The notes under the pieces: model-generated
Told to the model about the DNA's origin: nothing
Database searches by the model: none
Seen by the model: the letters and a program-made list of their open reading frames with translations, nothing else
Translations under genes and position numbers: made by a program
DNA from: Brucella tritici
GTDB taxonomy: Bacteria > Pseudomonadota > Alphaproteobacteria > Rhizobiales > Rhizobiaceae
NCBI RefSeq assembly: GCF_902825325.1
Contig: NZ_CADEAR010000005.1
Location: forward strand, 1-64,000
Direction of reading: 5' to 3'
Length of the DNA stretch: 64,000 nt
Part shown: piece by piece, positions 35,833-44,967 of the stretch
Layout: each line of letters begins with the position of its first letter
Position numbering within the stretch: position 1 is the first letter of the stretch

Positions 35833-35857
35833 CGAGCGAATGTGAGTGCTTTCGGCT

Positions 35858-36808
35858 CTATTGTGCGAAACGCTTTGTTGCCTCGATCAATTCATGGGTG
35901 ATGCCGGGCTCTGTGACGGCATGTCCTGCATCCTCGACGGTTCTGAGATCTGCTTCAGGCCACATTTTCTTCAACTGCCATGCGTTGATAAACGGCGTGC
36001 AGATATCATAGCGGCCATGGATGATCACGCCGGGAATATGCCGGATGCGATCCACATTGCGCAGAAGCTGGTCATCGGAATCGAGGAAACCTCGGTTCTG
36101 GAAATAGTGGCATTCGATACGCGCAAAGGCGATGGCGTACTGGTCTTCACCGAAGGCATCGACGCGGGCCGGGTCGGGCAGAAGTGAAATGACCGAGCCT
36201 TCCCAACGCGCCCAGCGCCGCGCTGCTTCAAGCTGCACCTGCGGGTCACGATCAGTCAGGCGCTTGTAATAGGCAGCGATCATGTCGCCGCGCTCGGCTT
36301 CGGGTATATGCTCCTGATAAGCCTCGAAATGGTCCGGAAAGAGAATACTTGCGCCGTTGGAATACATCCAGTCGACTTCGAAACGACGGATCATGAAGAT
36401 GCCACGCAGAATAAGCTCAGCCGCGCGATCCGGATGGGATTGCGCATAGGCAAGGCCAAGGGTTGATCCCCAGGAGCCACCGAAGACCTGCCACTTCTCG
36501 ATGCCGAGATGCGCGCGGATATGCTCCATATCCGCCACAAGGTCCCATGTCGTGTTTTCACGCAGTTCTGCATGTGGGGTCGAACGACCGCATCCGCGCT
36601 GGTCGAACAGGATGATGCGATAGCGCTCTGGATCATGCAGCCGGCGCATGGTTGGCGTGATGCCGCCGCCGGGGCCGCCATGGATCATGATGACCGGCTT
36701 GCCGTCCGGATTGCCGCATTGCTCGACATGGATTCGATGCAGCGGAGAAACCTGAAGCATCTCTTCCTTGAACGGTTGGATTTCTGGATAAAGCGTATTG
36801 CGCGTCAT
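35858..36808 (-). CDS. pip: Proline iminopeptidase
   Basis: 316 aa, alpha/beta hydrolase of peptidase family S33. MIHGGPGGGITPTMRRLHDP is the oxyanion region, FDQRGCGRSTPHA follows, FGGSWGSTLGLAYAQSHP carries the catalytic serine, GRYDICTP the acid and AGHAV the histidine. It removes N-terminal proline from peptides in the cytoplasm. It is transcribed alone, with a 230-bp spacer before the response regulator gene. Confidence 0.94.
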   Translation of the reverse strand: MTRNTLYPEIQPFKEEMLQVSPLHRIHVEQCGNPDGKPVIMIHGGPGGGITPTMRRLHDPERYRIILFDQRGCGRSTPHAELRENTTWDLVADMEHIRAHLGIEKWQVFGGSWGSTLGLAYAQSHPDRAAELILRGIFMIRRFEVDWMYSNGASILFPDHFEAYQEHIPEAERGDMIAAYYKRLTDRDPQVQLEAARRWARWEGSVISLLPDPARVDAFGEDQYAIAFARIECHYFQNRGFLDSDDQLLRNVDRIRHIPGVIIHGRYDICTPFINAWQLKKMWPEADLRTVEDAGHAVTEPGITHELIEATKRFAQ

Positions 36809-37038
36809 GAAATGCCTTTTTGGTTCCCTTCCATTTGGCTGGTCGGGCCGCTCTTATGTTATTTTCGACACCCAGCCTAACATACAATGCGGCCAGATGG
36901 CGGCAATGCGTATTGTGAAAAGGGGTTAGCAACGTGAATTTTGGTTGCCCGAGCCAAAAAACGGCATAAAACGGAGTGATTGGCTGATTGGCCTGCACCG
37001 CGAGGGGAGGAGACCTGAAACAATGGCGCGCGAGGCAC

Positions 37039-37683
37039 ATGCATTTCATCATCGCTGACGATCACCCGCTTTTCCGGGGAGCACTGAGGCAGGTCCTTTC
37101 AGGACAGTCGAAGAGTGTCGAAATCATCGAAGTCGGCGATTTTGACGCCGTCAAGAAACTGGTCGGCGAACGAGAAGATATCGATCTTCTGTTGTTGGAT
37201 TTGACGATGCCAGGCGGAACCGGGCTTTCCGGTCTGGTGACGTTAAAGGCCTTGCAACCGGCGCTTCCGATCATCATCGTCTCGGCGACGGATGACGCTG
37301 CCACGATCCGTCATGCTGTGGAGCTCGGCGCTTCCGGCTTCATCTCGAAATCAGCCAGCATGGAAACCATTGGCGAGGCTGTACATGCCGTTCTCGCTGG
37401 CGATATCTGGACACCTGCCGACATTGAGCTGGATCATCCGCACGACCCTGAAATTGAGGCTCTCATTGCGCGACTGCGTACATTGACGCCACAGCAGACG
37501 CGTGTGTTGACCATGCTTGCCGAAGGGCTGCTGAACAAGCAGATAGCCTATGAGCTTGGTGTGTCGGAAGCCACGGTCAAGGCACATGTTTCGGCAGTGC
37601 TGCAGAAACTTGGAGTCGACAGCCGCACGCAGGCGGTCATTCTTTTGTCGCGCATCGGCAATGATGCGCTGAGCACGGATTAG
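37039..37683 (+). CDS. LuxR/NarL-type response regulator (CrbR-like)
   Basis: 214 aa from ATG 37039 (MHFIIADDHPLFRGALRQVL); upstream codons in the frame are not family-like. REC domain with phosphoacceptor Asp54 (LLLLDLTMPGG) and Lys104 (FISKSA), then a LuxR helix-turn-helix (LTPQQTRVLTMLAEGLLNKQIAYELGVSEATVKAH region, about 150-205). It faces the SSS-type hybrid kinase tail to tail with 11 bp between, so the two probably form one pathway. In gammaproteobacteria the comparable CrbS/CrbR pair controls acetyl-CoA synthetase and acetate use; a similar role here is inference. Confidence 0.88.
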   Translation: MHFIIADDHPLFRGALRQVLSGQSKSVEIIEVGDFDAVKKLVGEREDIDLLLLDLTMPGGTGLSGLVTLKALQPALPIIIVSATDDAATIRHAVELGASGFISKSASMETIGEAVHAVLAGDIWTPADIELDHPHDPEIEALIARLRTLTPQQTRVLTMLAEGLLNKQIAYELGVSEATVKAHVSAVLQKLGVDSRTQAVILLSRIGNDALSTD

Positions 37684-37694
37684 ATATTGCTCTG

Positions 37695-40600
37695 TTACTG
37701 AGCGGCATTCTGTGCAGATGCGTTGTCTTGCCGGGCATGATGAAAATGCGATAATAGGGAACGCAATGCAGCGGGTCTAAGCGGCTTGTGTAAAACCGTG
37801 ACATTTTCGTCCTCAGCGCGCTGACGGACTTCCTTTGAGCGATCGGCTGTCAGGAGAATGGCGGGTATCTCGACCTGAAAGGTTTCGCGCGCAAAGCCGA
37901 TCATATCCAGCCCGTTTTCATGTAACAGATGATAGTCTGCGACGATCACGTCGGGAGCGGCGTGGTCGGCACAATAGTTTTTCAATTCTGTTCCGCTGCG
38001 TAGCGTCGTGACGCGGCAACCCCACCCACGAAGCAGCGTTTCCATACCCGATAGAATGCTGGCATCATTGTCGATGCAGAGGACGTCAAGCCCGGTCAGT
38101 TCCAGCGCCCGTTGCAAGCCGCGACGGTTTTTCACTTCATCGGCGGGCACTTTTTCCTGCGAAATTGGAATGCGCAGGGTGAACATGGTTCCCTTATCGG
38201 GCGTAGAGGACAGAGATAGCGGCAGCGACAGCAGCCTTGCGATACGGTCGACGATGGAAAGGCCAAGGCCAAGGCCTTCTGCTTCCCGCATCCCCTCATC
38301 CAGTCGTGTGAACTCCCGGAAGACAAGTTTCAGCTTTTGCGGAGGGATGCCTATGCCGGTATCGAATACCTGCAACTCTACAAAGGAGCCGCGACGCCGG
38401 ACGCCGAGCAAAATACCGCCCTTGCGGCTATACTTGATCGAATTGGAAACAAGATTCTGGATCAGGCGCCGCAGCATGTTGCGGTCCGTTTTGACGACGA
38501 TGCTTGACGGCACAACGCGTAACTTTAGCCCTTTGGCGGCTGCAAGAGGCGTAAAGTCGGTAGCAATCTGGCTCATCAGCTTGTCGAGGCGGAACACTGA
38601 GACGTCGGGCTTGAGCGATCCGGTGTCCAGCCGGGAAATATCCAGCACCATACCCAGGATGGCTTCCACGGCTTCCAGCGAGGAATCGATATTGCGCGCG
38701 AATTCGCTGGTTTCCGAGCGTCCGAGTTTTTCAGCGAGCGCGGTGCTGTACAAGCGTGCCGCATTGAGCGGTTGCAGAATGTCGTGACCGGCAGCTGCCA
38801 GAAATCGCGTCTTTCCCTGATTGGCTTCTTCCGCAGCGGCTTGCGCCTTGGCGAGCTGCTGGTTGACGCGTGTCAGTTCTGCCGTGCGATCCGCAACCCG
38901 CTGCTCCAGCATTTCTGCTGCTTTCTGGCGTGTGACATCGGCTTCGACTGCCGCCGTGATATCGGTATATGTCGCGACAATGCCACCGTCCGGCATCGGA
39001 TTGGATTGAATTTCCAGTACTTTGCCGGTCGATTTCATGTTGATGCGCCATGGCTGGCGCACAGCAGCGAGCGAGCGGATAACCCCGTTCTGGGCGTTGA
39101 ACGATATATCGCCGCGGCGGTGCAGTTGTTCCACGATTTCCGAAATGGGTATCCCGACCTGCATCACTTCATCGGGAAGATCGAAAAGCTTGCGGAACTG
39201 CCGGTTCCAGAATGTCAGTCTCAGATCCTTGTCGAAAACGGTAATACCCTGTTCCATCTGATCGAGGGCTGTCTGCAGCAGATTGCGGTTTTGCTGCAAG
39301 GCGGTCGAAGCGTCATCGAGCAGCTGTCGTGCATCGCGCCCGGACGCCTCATTCTTCTGCAACAACAATGATAGGACAAGGCGGGCCGACGCAGAACCGA
39401 CAGCCGTGCCGAGAAGCTGCTCCGCATAGCGGATCAGTGGCGTGTCGACGGTCATGCCTGGATCGAGACGCCGCTGTTCTCTGCCTTCAAAGCGAAGAAA
39501 GGCGCGTTCGACGCGTTCAGCGCCGAGATAGCGCGCCATGGTGGCTTTCAGTTCCGCGACCGTGACGGTGGTACGGAAGCGCTTGAGTGTCGGTGTGCCG
39601 ATGAAATAACGCGGCAGGAAGATACTGGCCTGAATGCGTTCGAGCGGTGTCGAGGCGCGTGAAAGGGAACCGAGGATGTAGAACAGCGTGTTGGCCGCAA
39701 GGCTCCACAGCACCCCATTGGTCAACGGGAGCGCATTGGTTCCGAAAAGCGCTTCTGGCCGCAGCGCCGTAAAGCCAAGAAAACCGTCGCGTAGGATGGC
39801 GGCATTTTCCGGCGCCATCGTTGGCAGCAATAGTGTGTAAGCCCAGACAAGGAATCCGGCTGATAGCCCCAGCATTGCACCGCGTCCATTTGCATTGCGC
39901 CAGAACAAACCGCCGATGAAGGCGGGAACGAATTGCGCAATTGCGGCAAAGGACACGAAGCCGATCGAAGCCAGATGGATGTTGTTGGAGGTAAAGCGAT
40001 AATAGGCGAATGCCAGCGCCAGAATGCCGATAATGGTGAGGCGGCGCGTGTTTAGAATGACCTTGGTGAGGTCGCGTTGTTCTGCAGCCTGTTGCTTTGC
40101 CAGTCGTCGGATAAAAAGCGGCAGCACGAGATGGTTGGAAATCATGATCGAAAGCGCAACACAGGCGACGATGACCATCGCGGTTGCTGCCGACAATCCG
40201 CCGAGAAACGCCACCAGTGCGAGCCAATGGGCACCCGCTGCCAGCGGCAGTGCCAGAACGTATAAATCTCCGCTGACATTGGCTCCGAGCGTCATCACAC
40301 CAATCAGGGCGATGGGAAATACGAAGATATTGATGAGGACCAGATAAAGCGGGAAGAGCCAGGAGGCTGTTCGCAGTTCTTTTTCACTCCGGCTTTCCAC
40401 CACCGTCACATGGAACTGTCGCGGCAGCATGATGATGGCGGCGGCACTCAGTGCGCTTTGCACGATCCAGGTGCCGATGGATGTCTGGTAGTGGAACGCT
40501 TCCAGCGCTTCCGGTGATTGGGAAATCTGATTGATGAGCTGCGATGGAGCGCCGAACAGAAAGAAGGTGCAGGCAAAACCAACGGTCAGGAAGGCGCAAA

Positions 40601-41207
40601 GCTTGATGACCGATTCCAGAGCCACAGCCAGGATGAGGCCGTTCTGGTGCTCCGTGGCGTCGGTATGGCGCGTACCGAAGAGGATTGCAAAGACAGCGAG
40701 CACAGCGGCAACGGGCAGCGAAATATCGCCGAATATGAACACTGACGGATCGACTGCCGATCCATAATGCTCCATGACCAGCCCGACACTTCCGGAAACG
40801 GCCTTGAGCTGGAGAGCGATATAGGGGATTGAGCCGACGGCTGCGATGCAGGTCGCGAGAGATGCTACACCAAAGCTTTTGCCGTAGCGGGCAGCGAGAA
40901 AATCGGCGATTGAGGTGATATGTTCGGACTTCGCCAGCCGCACGATATGCCGCAGCAACCGGTTGCCGAGCGTAAAGACGAGAATGGGGCCGATATAGAT
41001 CCCGAGGAATTCGAGGCCGCGCTGAGCCGACAGGCCGACCGAGCCGAAGAAGGTCCATGACGTGCAATAAACAGCCAGGCTGAGCGCATAGATATAGGGG
41101 CGTGGGGCACTGTTCCAGCGCGAGGTGCGCCGGTCGCCGATGCTGGCTACCGCAAAGAGCAGCAGCAAATATAAAAAGGCGGCGCCAATGATACCCCAGC
41201 CCTGCAT
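37695..41207 (-). CDS. Hybrid sensor kinase with sodium:solute symporter domain (CrbS/CbrA-like)
   Basis: 1170 aa. Residues about 1-510 form a 13-helix Na+/solute symporter (SSS, SLC5) domain (ITSIADFLAARYGKS, LPRQFHVTVVESRSEKE). A linker follows, then a PAS domain (about 640-755, MEQGITVFDKDLRLTFWNRQ), a coiled coil (760-798), HisKA with His808 (FLAAAGHDILQPLNAARL), HATPase_c (910-1013) and a C-terminal receiver with Asp1091 (VIVADYHLLHENG). This is the architecture of CrbS/NahK-like kinases, in which the transporter-like domain is thought to sense a carbon source such as acetate or histidine. The partner is presumably the LuxR-type regulator next to it. Confidence 0.9.
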   Translation of the reverse strand: MQGWGIIGAAFLYLLLLFAVASIGDRRTSRWNSAPRPYIYALSLAVYCTSWTFFGSVGLSAQRGLEFLGIYIGPILVFTLGNRLLRHIVRLAKSEHITSIADFLAARYGKSFGVASLATCIAAVGSIPYIALQLKAVSGSVGLVMEHYGSAVDPSVFIFGDISLPVAAVLAVFAILFGTRHTDATEHQNGLILAVALESVIKLCAFLTVGFACTFFLFGAPSQLINQISQSPEALEAFHYQTSIGTWIVQSALSAAAIIMLPRQFHVTVVESRSEKELRTASWLFPLYLVLINIFVFPIALIGVMTLGANVSGDLYVLALPLAAGAHWLALVAFLGGLSAATAMVIVACVALSIMISNHLVLPLFIRRLAKQQAAEQRDLTKVILNTRRLTIIGILALAFAYYRFTSNNIHLASIGFVSFAAIAQFVPAFIGGLFWRNANGRGAMLGLSAGFLVWAYTLLLPTMAPENAAILRDGFLGFTALRPEALFGTNALPLTNGVLWSLAANTLFYILGSLSRASTPLERIQASIFLPRYFIGTPTLKRFRTTVTVAELKATMARYLGAERVERAFLRFEGREQRRLDPGMTVDTPLIRYAEQLLGTAVGSASARLVLSLLLQKNEASGRDARQLLDDASTALQQNRNLLQTALDQMEQGITVFDKDLRLTFWNRQFRKLFDLPDEVMQVGIPISEIVEQLHRRGDISFNAQNGVIRSLAAVRQPWRINMKSTGKVLEIQSNPMPDGGIVATYTDITAAVEADVTRQKAAEMLEQRVADRTAELTRVNQQLAKAQAAAEEANQGKTRFLAAAGHDILQPLNAARLYSTALAEKLGRSETSEFARNIDSSLEAVEAILGMVLDISRLDTGSLKPDVSVFRLDKLMSQIATDFTPLAAAKGLKLRVVPSSIVVKTDRNMLRRLIQNLVSNSIKYSRKGGILLGVRRRGSFVELQVFDTGIGIPPQKLKLVFREFTRLDEGMREAEGLGLGLSIVDRIARLLSLPLSLSSTPDKGTMFTLRIPISQEKVPADEVKNRRGLQRALELTGLDVLCIDNDASILSGMETLLRGWGCRVTTLRSGTELKNYCADHAAPDVIVADYHLLHENGLDMIGFARETFQVEIPAILLTADRSKEVRQRAEDENVTVLHKPLRPAALRSLLSHFHHARQDNASAQNAAQ

Positions 41208-41274
41208 AAGCGGCTTATTCCCTCACTCCTCGATTATGATTTGACGCAAGCACTTTCGGCAGGTTCGTGCAAGA

Positions 41275-41378
41275 TTAAAGCGCATCCCAAAAAGTGCGAA
41301 GTGGTTTTTGGATAAGATGCGTGTGGGAATAAATTGATAGAGCATCTCCAGCGATTCCAGTGGAACTGGAGCCGCTCT
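41275..41378. repeat. REP-like dispersed element, copy D
   Basis: TTAAAGCGCATCCCAAAAAGT, GCGAAGTGGTTTTTGGATAAG and ATGCGTGTGGGAATAAATTG match the reverse orientation of copies A and B. The end hairpin is replaced by AGAGCATCTCCAG..CTGGAGCCGCTCT. Confidence 0.7.
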
Positions 41379-41452
41379 GTTGATGAAAAACAGTGCATTT
41401 TCGCTGCTTCATCTTTTCTTTGGTAATTTTCGCCTACACACTAGAAGTGTGA

Positions 41453-41480
41453 TCCTGAAAAAGTGCACGTCACTTTTCAG
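41453..41480. repeat. Inverted repeat CCTGAAAAAGTG..CACTTTTCAGG
   Basis: Arms of 11-12 bp with a single-base difference around CACGT, in the leader of mscL. It could be an mRNA hairpin or an operator; it has no T-run. Confidence 0.55.
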
Positions 41481-41634
41481 GGTAGCATTTGAAATGGCAA
41501 AACGTTTTTCAGTTTCGTATTCGGAAAGTCGGTTTGCCATCCACTGCCAGTTTATCTGGTGCCCGGGTTGATTTGGCGAACGCCACCGCAGCAGGACGGC
41601 CCCAACGGTCCGCGTTCGTGAGGGAGACAGGCTT

Positions 41635-42048
41635 ATGCTAAAAGAATTCAAGGAATTCGCCCTGAAGGGCAACATGGTCGATCTGGCCATCGGTGTCATC
41701 ATTGGCGGGGCGTTCGGCGGCCTCGTCAATTCCATCGTCAACGACATCATCATGCCGATCATCGGCCTGATCACTGGCGGTATCGATTTTTCGAATATGT
41801 TCATTCAGCTGGCAGGTGAGCCCAAGACCACACTGGCAGCTGCCCGTGACGCCGGTGCGACGATTGCTTACGGTAACTTCATCACGCTTCTCATCAACTT
41901 CCTGATCATCGCCTGGGTGTTGTTCCTTGTGGTGAAAGCGATGAACCGCATGAAGAAGAAGGAAGAAGCAAAGCCAGAACCTGAAGCACCGCGCGAAGAG
42001 GTCCTGTTGACCGAAATCCGCGATCTTCTGGCAAAGCAGAAAGCCTGA
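41635..42048 (+). CDS. mscL: Large-conductance mechanosensitive channel MscL
   Basis: 137 aa. The N-terminal amphipathic helix [22 protein letters not shown]1 [20 protein letters not shown], periplasmic loop, TM2 [12 protein letters not shown] and the C-terminal charged helix ([15 protein letters not shown]) are all in place. It opens under membrane tension to release solutes during hypo-osmotic shock. Ribosome site GGGAGACAGG precedes the ATG. A strong terminator follows. Confidence 0.96.
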   Translation: MLKEFKEFALKGNMVDLAIGVIIGGAFGGLVNSIVNDIIMPIIGLITGGIDFSNMFIQLAGEPKTTLAAARDAGATIAYGNFITLLINFLIIAWVLFLVVKAMNRMKKKEEAKPEPEAPREEVLLTEIRDLLAKQKA

Positions 42049-42069
42049 TTGATTCAGAACGGGTAAGTG

Positions 42070-42100
42070 AAAACGGGGCCTTATGGCCCCGTTTTCTTTT
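42070..42100 (+). terminator. Rho-independent terminator of mscL
   Basis: AAAACGGGGCC and GGCCCCGTTTT form a perfect 11-bp stem around TTAT, followed by CTTTT. Confidence 0.9.
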
Positions 42101-42204
42101 GATCCATAAGTACGCTTGATCGGACCATCACAAAAAGCCGCGTGATTTCGCTGGCTGGCCTTGATAAGCACGAAATCAAAATCGAAGTTCAACGCGGGGA
42201 AATC

Positions 42205-43371
42205 ATGACGCTCATAGCCAATCTTCGTCGGGAAGCAGCTCAATCACCGGAAAGCGGGATTGTGGCGGTTGCCAATCACGGGCGCGCGCGCGAAGGGCTT
42301 ATTCCGCTTTGGGTCGGCGAGGGCGATCTTTCGACGCCCGATTTCATCCGCGCTGCGGCTCAAAAAGGTATTTCTGACGGCGAGACCTTCTATACTTGGC
42401 AGGCTGGCATCCCGGAACTGCGGGAGGCGCTGACTCGCTATCACGCACGTCATTTCCCGCTGCCCCTGAAACCGGAGAACTTCTATGTCACCGGTTCCGG
42501 TATGCACGCCATCGAAATGGCGCTGACCGCAACCGTTGGATCGGATGAAGAAGCGATTTATCTTTCCCCGGCCTGGCCCAATTTTGTTGGCGCAGCGGGG
42601 CTGGCAGGCGCTGTTCCGGTTCCGGTCGAGCTGGAATTCGGTGCCAATGGCTGGATGCTTGATCCCGAGAAGATCGCAGCCGCCATCACGCCGCGCACAA
42701 AAGCGCTCTTCATCAATACGCCGTCCAATCCCACTGGCTGGACGGCGGACCGTGAGACATTGCAATTCATCCTTGATCTTGCGCGCAAGCATGGTCTCTG
42801 GATCATCGCCGACGAGATTTATACCCATTTCTATTATGGTGGCGGTCGCGCTCCGTCCTTCATGGATATTATGGAGCGGGATGATCGCATCATCTTCGTC
42901 AACTCGTTCTCCAAGAACTGGGCGATGACGGGCTGGCGCGTCGGCTGGATGACAGTGCACCCGTCGCTGGGGCCGGTCATCGAGAATCTGATCCAATATT
43001 CGAATTCCGGCGTCGCACAATTCATGCAGCGTGGTGCCGTTACGGCTCTCGATGAAGGCGACACCTTTATTTCGATGCAGGTTGAACGGGCACGCTCTAC
43101 GCGCGACAACCTGTGCGCGGCGCTGTTATCGACCGGTAAAGTTCGCCTGACGCCTCCACAAGGGGCGTTTTATCTTTTCTTCGGCGTGGATGGTGTCAGG
43201 GATTCTGTCAAGGCAGCCATTGATATGGTGGATAATGCGAATGTAGGGCTGGCGCCTGGCAGTGCTTTTGGCCTCGGGGGCGAAGGCTTCTTCCGCCTTT
43301 GTTTCTGCCGCGATCCGGAGCAGGTGGACGAAGCCGCAAGGCGGCTCGTGAGCTGGATTGAAAAGCTCTGA
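42205..43371 (+). CDS. Class I/II PLP aminotransferase (aspartate aminotransferase-like)
   Basis: 388 aa from ATG 42205 (GGGGA six bases upstream); earlier codons are not family-like. Fold type I motifs: EGDLSTPDFIRAAAQKG, TWQAGIPELREAL, SPAWPNFVGA, NTPSNPTGWTA, ADEIYTHFYYGG, and NSFSKNWAMTGWRVGW with the PLP lysine. It transfers an amino group between an amino acid and a keto acid in the cytoplasm. The exact substrate cannot be set; members are annotated as aspartate or aromatic aminotransferases. Confidence 0.87.
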   Translation: MTLIANLRREAAQSPESGIVAVANHGRAREGLIPLWVGEGDLSTPDFIRAAAQKGISDGETFYTWQAGIPELREALTRYHARHFPLPLKPENFYVTGSGMHAIEMALTATVGSDEEAIYLSPAWPNFVGAAGLAGAVPVPVELEFGANGWMLDPEKIAAAITPRTKALFINTPSNPTGWTADRETLQFILDLARKHGLWIIADEIYTHFYYGGGRAPSFMDIMERDDRIIFVNSFSKNWAMTGWRVGWMTVHPSLGPVIENLIQYSNSGVAQFMQRGAVTALDEGDTFISMQVERARSTRDNLCAALLSTGKVRLTPPQGAFYLFFGVDGVRDSVKAAIDMVDNANVGLAPGSAFGLGGEGFFRLCFCRDPEQVDEAARRLVSWIEKL

Positions 43372-43376
43372 CAAAA

Positions 43377-43400
43377 AAGGCCGCTTCAAGCGGCCTTATT
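43377..43400. terminator. Bidirectional terminator between aminotransferase and hemA
   Basis: AAGGCCGCTT and AAGCGGCCTT form a near-perfect palindrome (43377-43397) with A6 on the left and TTATT on the right, so on the minus strand it is followed by TTTTTT and serves hemA, and on the plus strand it ends the aminotransferase. Confidence 0.85.
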
Positions 43401-43421
43401 ATTTGAAAATTCTAGAAATTG

Positions 43422-44699
43422 TCAGCCGCCAGCTTTGGAGACCATCAGCGGAATGATCCGCTCGGAGCTGGCTGGCTGCGAAACCGTCGGTTCGGCGTAA
43501 GGAATGCCCAGCGTATTCCAAACCTCCAGCAAGGCATCCTTGAGGCCGTCAATCAAAGCGTCGTCATGCAGAGGCGATGGTGTGATGCGCAGCCTTTCCG
43601 TGCCACGCGGTACGGTCGGGTAATTGATCGGCTGGATATAGATGCCATGCACTTCCAGCAAACGGTCACTGGCTTTCTTGCAAAGTTCTGGATCGCCGAC
43701 CAGAATAGGCACAATATGCGTTTCCGACGGCATGACAGGAAAACCAGCTGCAGAAAGCACATCCTTGGCGCGCTGGGCCTGACGCTGCTGGCCGTCGCGT
43801 TCCACCTGCGAAGTCTTGAGGTGCCGGATGGCTGCCGTCGCGGATGCAGCCACTGCCGGTGGCAAGGAAGTCGTAAAGATGAAGCCCGGTGCATAGGACC
43901 GTACGGCATCGACAATTGCGCGCGAACCGGTGATGTAGCCGCCGAGAGCACCAAAAGCCTTGGCCAGCGTGCCTTCGATGATATCGATACGATGCGCCAA
44001 GCCATCGCGTTCGGTAATGCCGCCGCCACGCGCGCCATACATGCCAACAGCATGAACTTCGTCGATATAGGTCATGGCATTATATTTGTCGGCCAGGTCG
44101 GCAATTTTCTCGATTGGTGCGATATCACCATCCATTGAATAGACGGATTCGAAAACGATCAGCTTTGCGCGCGCCGGATCGGCGGCCTTCAAAAGCTGTT
44201 CCAGATGTTCGACGTCATTGTGACGGAAAATCTTCTTCTCCGCACCCGAACGACGCACGCCTTCGATCATCGAAGCATGATTCAGTTCGTCGGAAAGGAT
44301 AAGACAGTTTGGCAGTAACCGCGCAATCGTGGAAATCGAAGCTTCGTTGGAAACGAAGCCCGATGTGAAAACGAGACCGGCTTCCTTGCCGTGCAAATCG
44401 GCGAGTTCGTTTTCCAGTTCGACGAGCGGATGGTTATTGCCGGAGATATTGCGCGTACCGCCGGAACCTGAGCCGGCATTGCCAGCCGTATCGCACATAG
44501 CCTTGATGACATCGGCGTGGTGCCCCATGCCGAGATAGTCGTTGGAACACCAGACGGTGATTTCACGGGCAGTGCCATTGTTGCGCCAGATAGCTCGGGG
44601 GAAACGTCCGACAATGCGTTCAAGATCTGCAAAAACGCGGTAACGCTTCTCGGCGTGCAACTGGTCGATCGCTTCTTCGAAAAAACGGCGATAGTCCAT
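43422..44699 (-). CDS. hemA: 5-aminolevulinate synthase
   Basis: 425 aa from ATG 44699, preceded by AAGGAGCGCATT, a strong ribosome site; the open frame upstream is not conserved. Alpha-oxoamine synthase motifs: [32 protein letters not shown]-type [24 protein letters not shown] and [17 protein letters not shown] with the PLP lysine. It condenses glycine with succinyl-CoA, the first step of haem synthesis by the Shemin pathway used in alphaproteobacteria. It lacks the extra iron/haem-type N-terminal domain of mitochondrial forms. Expression runs toward the shared terminator. Confidence 0.96.
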   Translation of the reverse strand: MDYRRFFEEAIDQLHAEKRYRVFADLERIVGRFPRAIWRNNGTAREITVWCSNDYLGMGHHADVIKAMCDTAGNAGSGSGGTRNISGNNHPLVELENELADLHGKEAGLVFTSGFVSNEASISTIARLLPNCLILSDELNHASMIEGVRRSGAEKKIFRHNDVEHLEQLLKAADPARAKLIVFESVYSMDGDIAPIEKIADLADKYNAMTYIDEVHAVGMYGARGGGITERDGLAHRIDIIEGTLAKAFGALGGYITGSRAIVDAVRSYAPGFIFTTSLPPAVAASATAAIRHLKTSQVERDGQQRQAQRAKDVLSAAGFPVMPSETHIVPILVGDPELCKKASDRLLEVHGIYIQPINYPTVPRGTERLRITPSPLHDDALIDGLKDALLEVWNTLGIPYAEPTVSQPASSERIIPLMVSKAGG

Positions 44700-44721
44700 A
44701 ATGCGCTCCTTAGTCTGTGCC

Positions 44722-44946
44722 CTAACTAGCGCTTTTGGCACTTGCCGTCCATGGCGCATTGATGGGCAATTTGCCACGTTTGAGTGAAGCAGCATTGATT
44801 GAAATCAAGCAAATAGGCTCGACACCCAAAATAGTGGCGACCAATTTTCCATCACGAACCATGACGGAATATCGCGCAGAGTGATCGGCTTTGACACAGA
44901 GTTGCTCCAATGCGGCGCTAGGAACTACGGGCGGGGTTTTTAACAT
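44722..44946 (-). CDS. Short hypothetical protein upstream of hemA
   Basis: 74 aa from ATG 44946 ([16 protein letters not shown]). The middle, [20 protein letters not shown], reads like a small beta-rich fold, but I recognise no family and the ribosome site (AAAGA) is weak. It ends 22 bp before the hemA start and could be cotranscribed, or the stretch may simply be the hemA leader. Confidence 0.4.
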   Translation of the reverse strand: MLKTPPVVPSAALEQLCVKADHSARYSVMVRDGKLVATILGVEPICLISINAASLKRGKLPINAPWTASAKSAS

Positions 44947-44967
44947 TCTTTGAAGGCCCGCACCTTT

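Larger units (their letters stand above)
41208..41634. other. Spacer before mscL with repeats and hairpins
   Basis: About 430 bases without a supported gene: REP-like copy D, a CACAC/GTGTG hairpin at 41436-41450 and the inverted repeat at 41453-41480. A 63-codon open frame here has no ribosome site and overlaps the repeats. Nothing else was recognised. Confidence 0.5.

Noticed and set aside
41380-41571. 63-codon open frame upstream of mscL
   Set aside because: Overlaps inverted repeats, no ribosome site, no likeness to known proteins.
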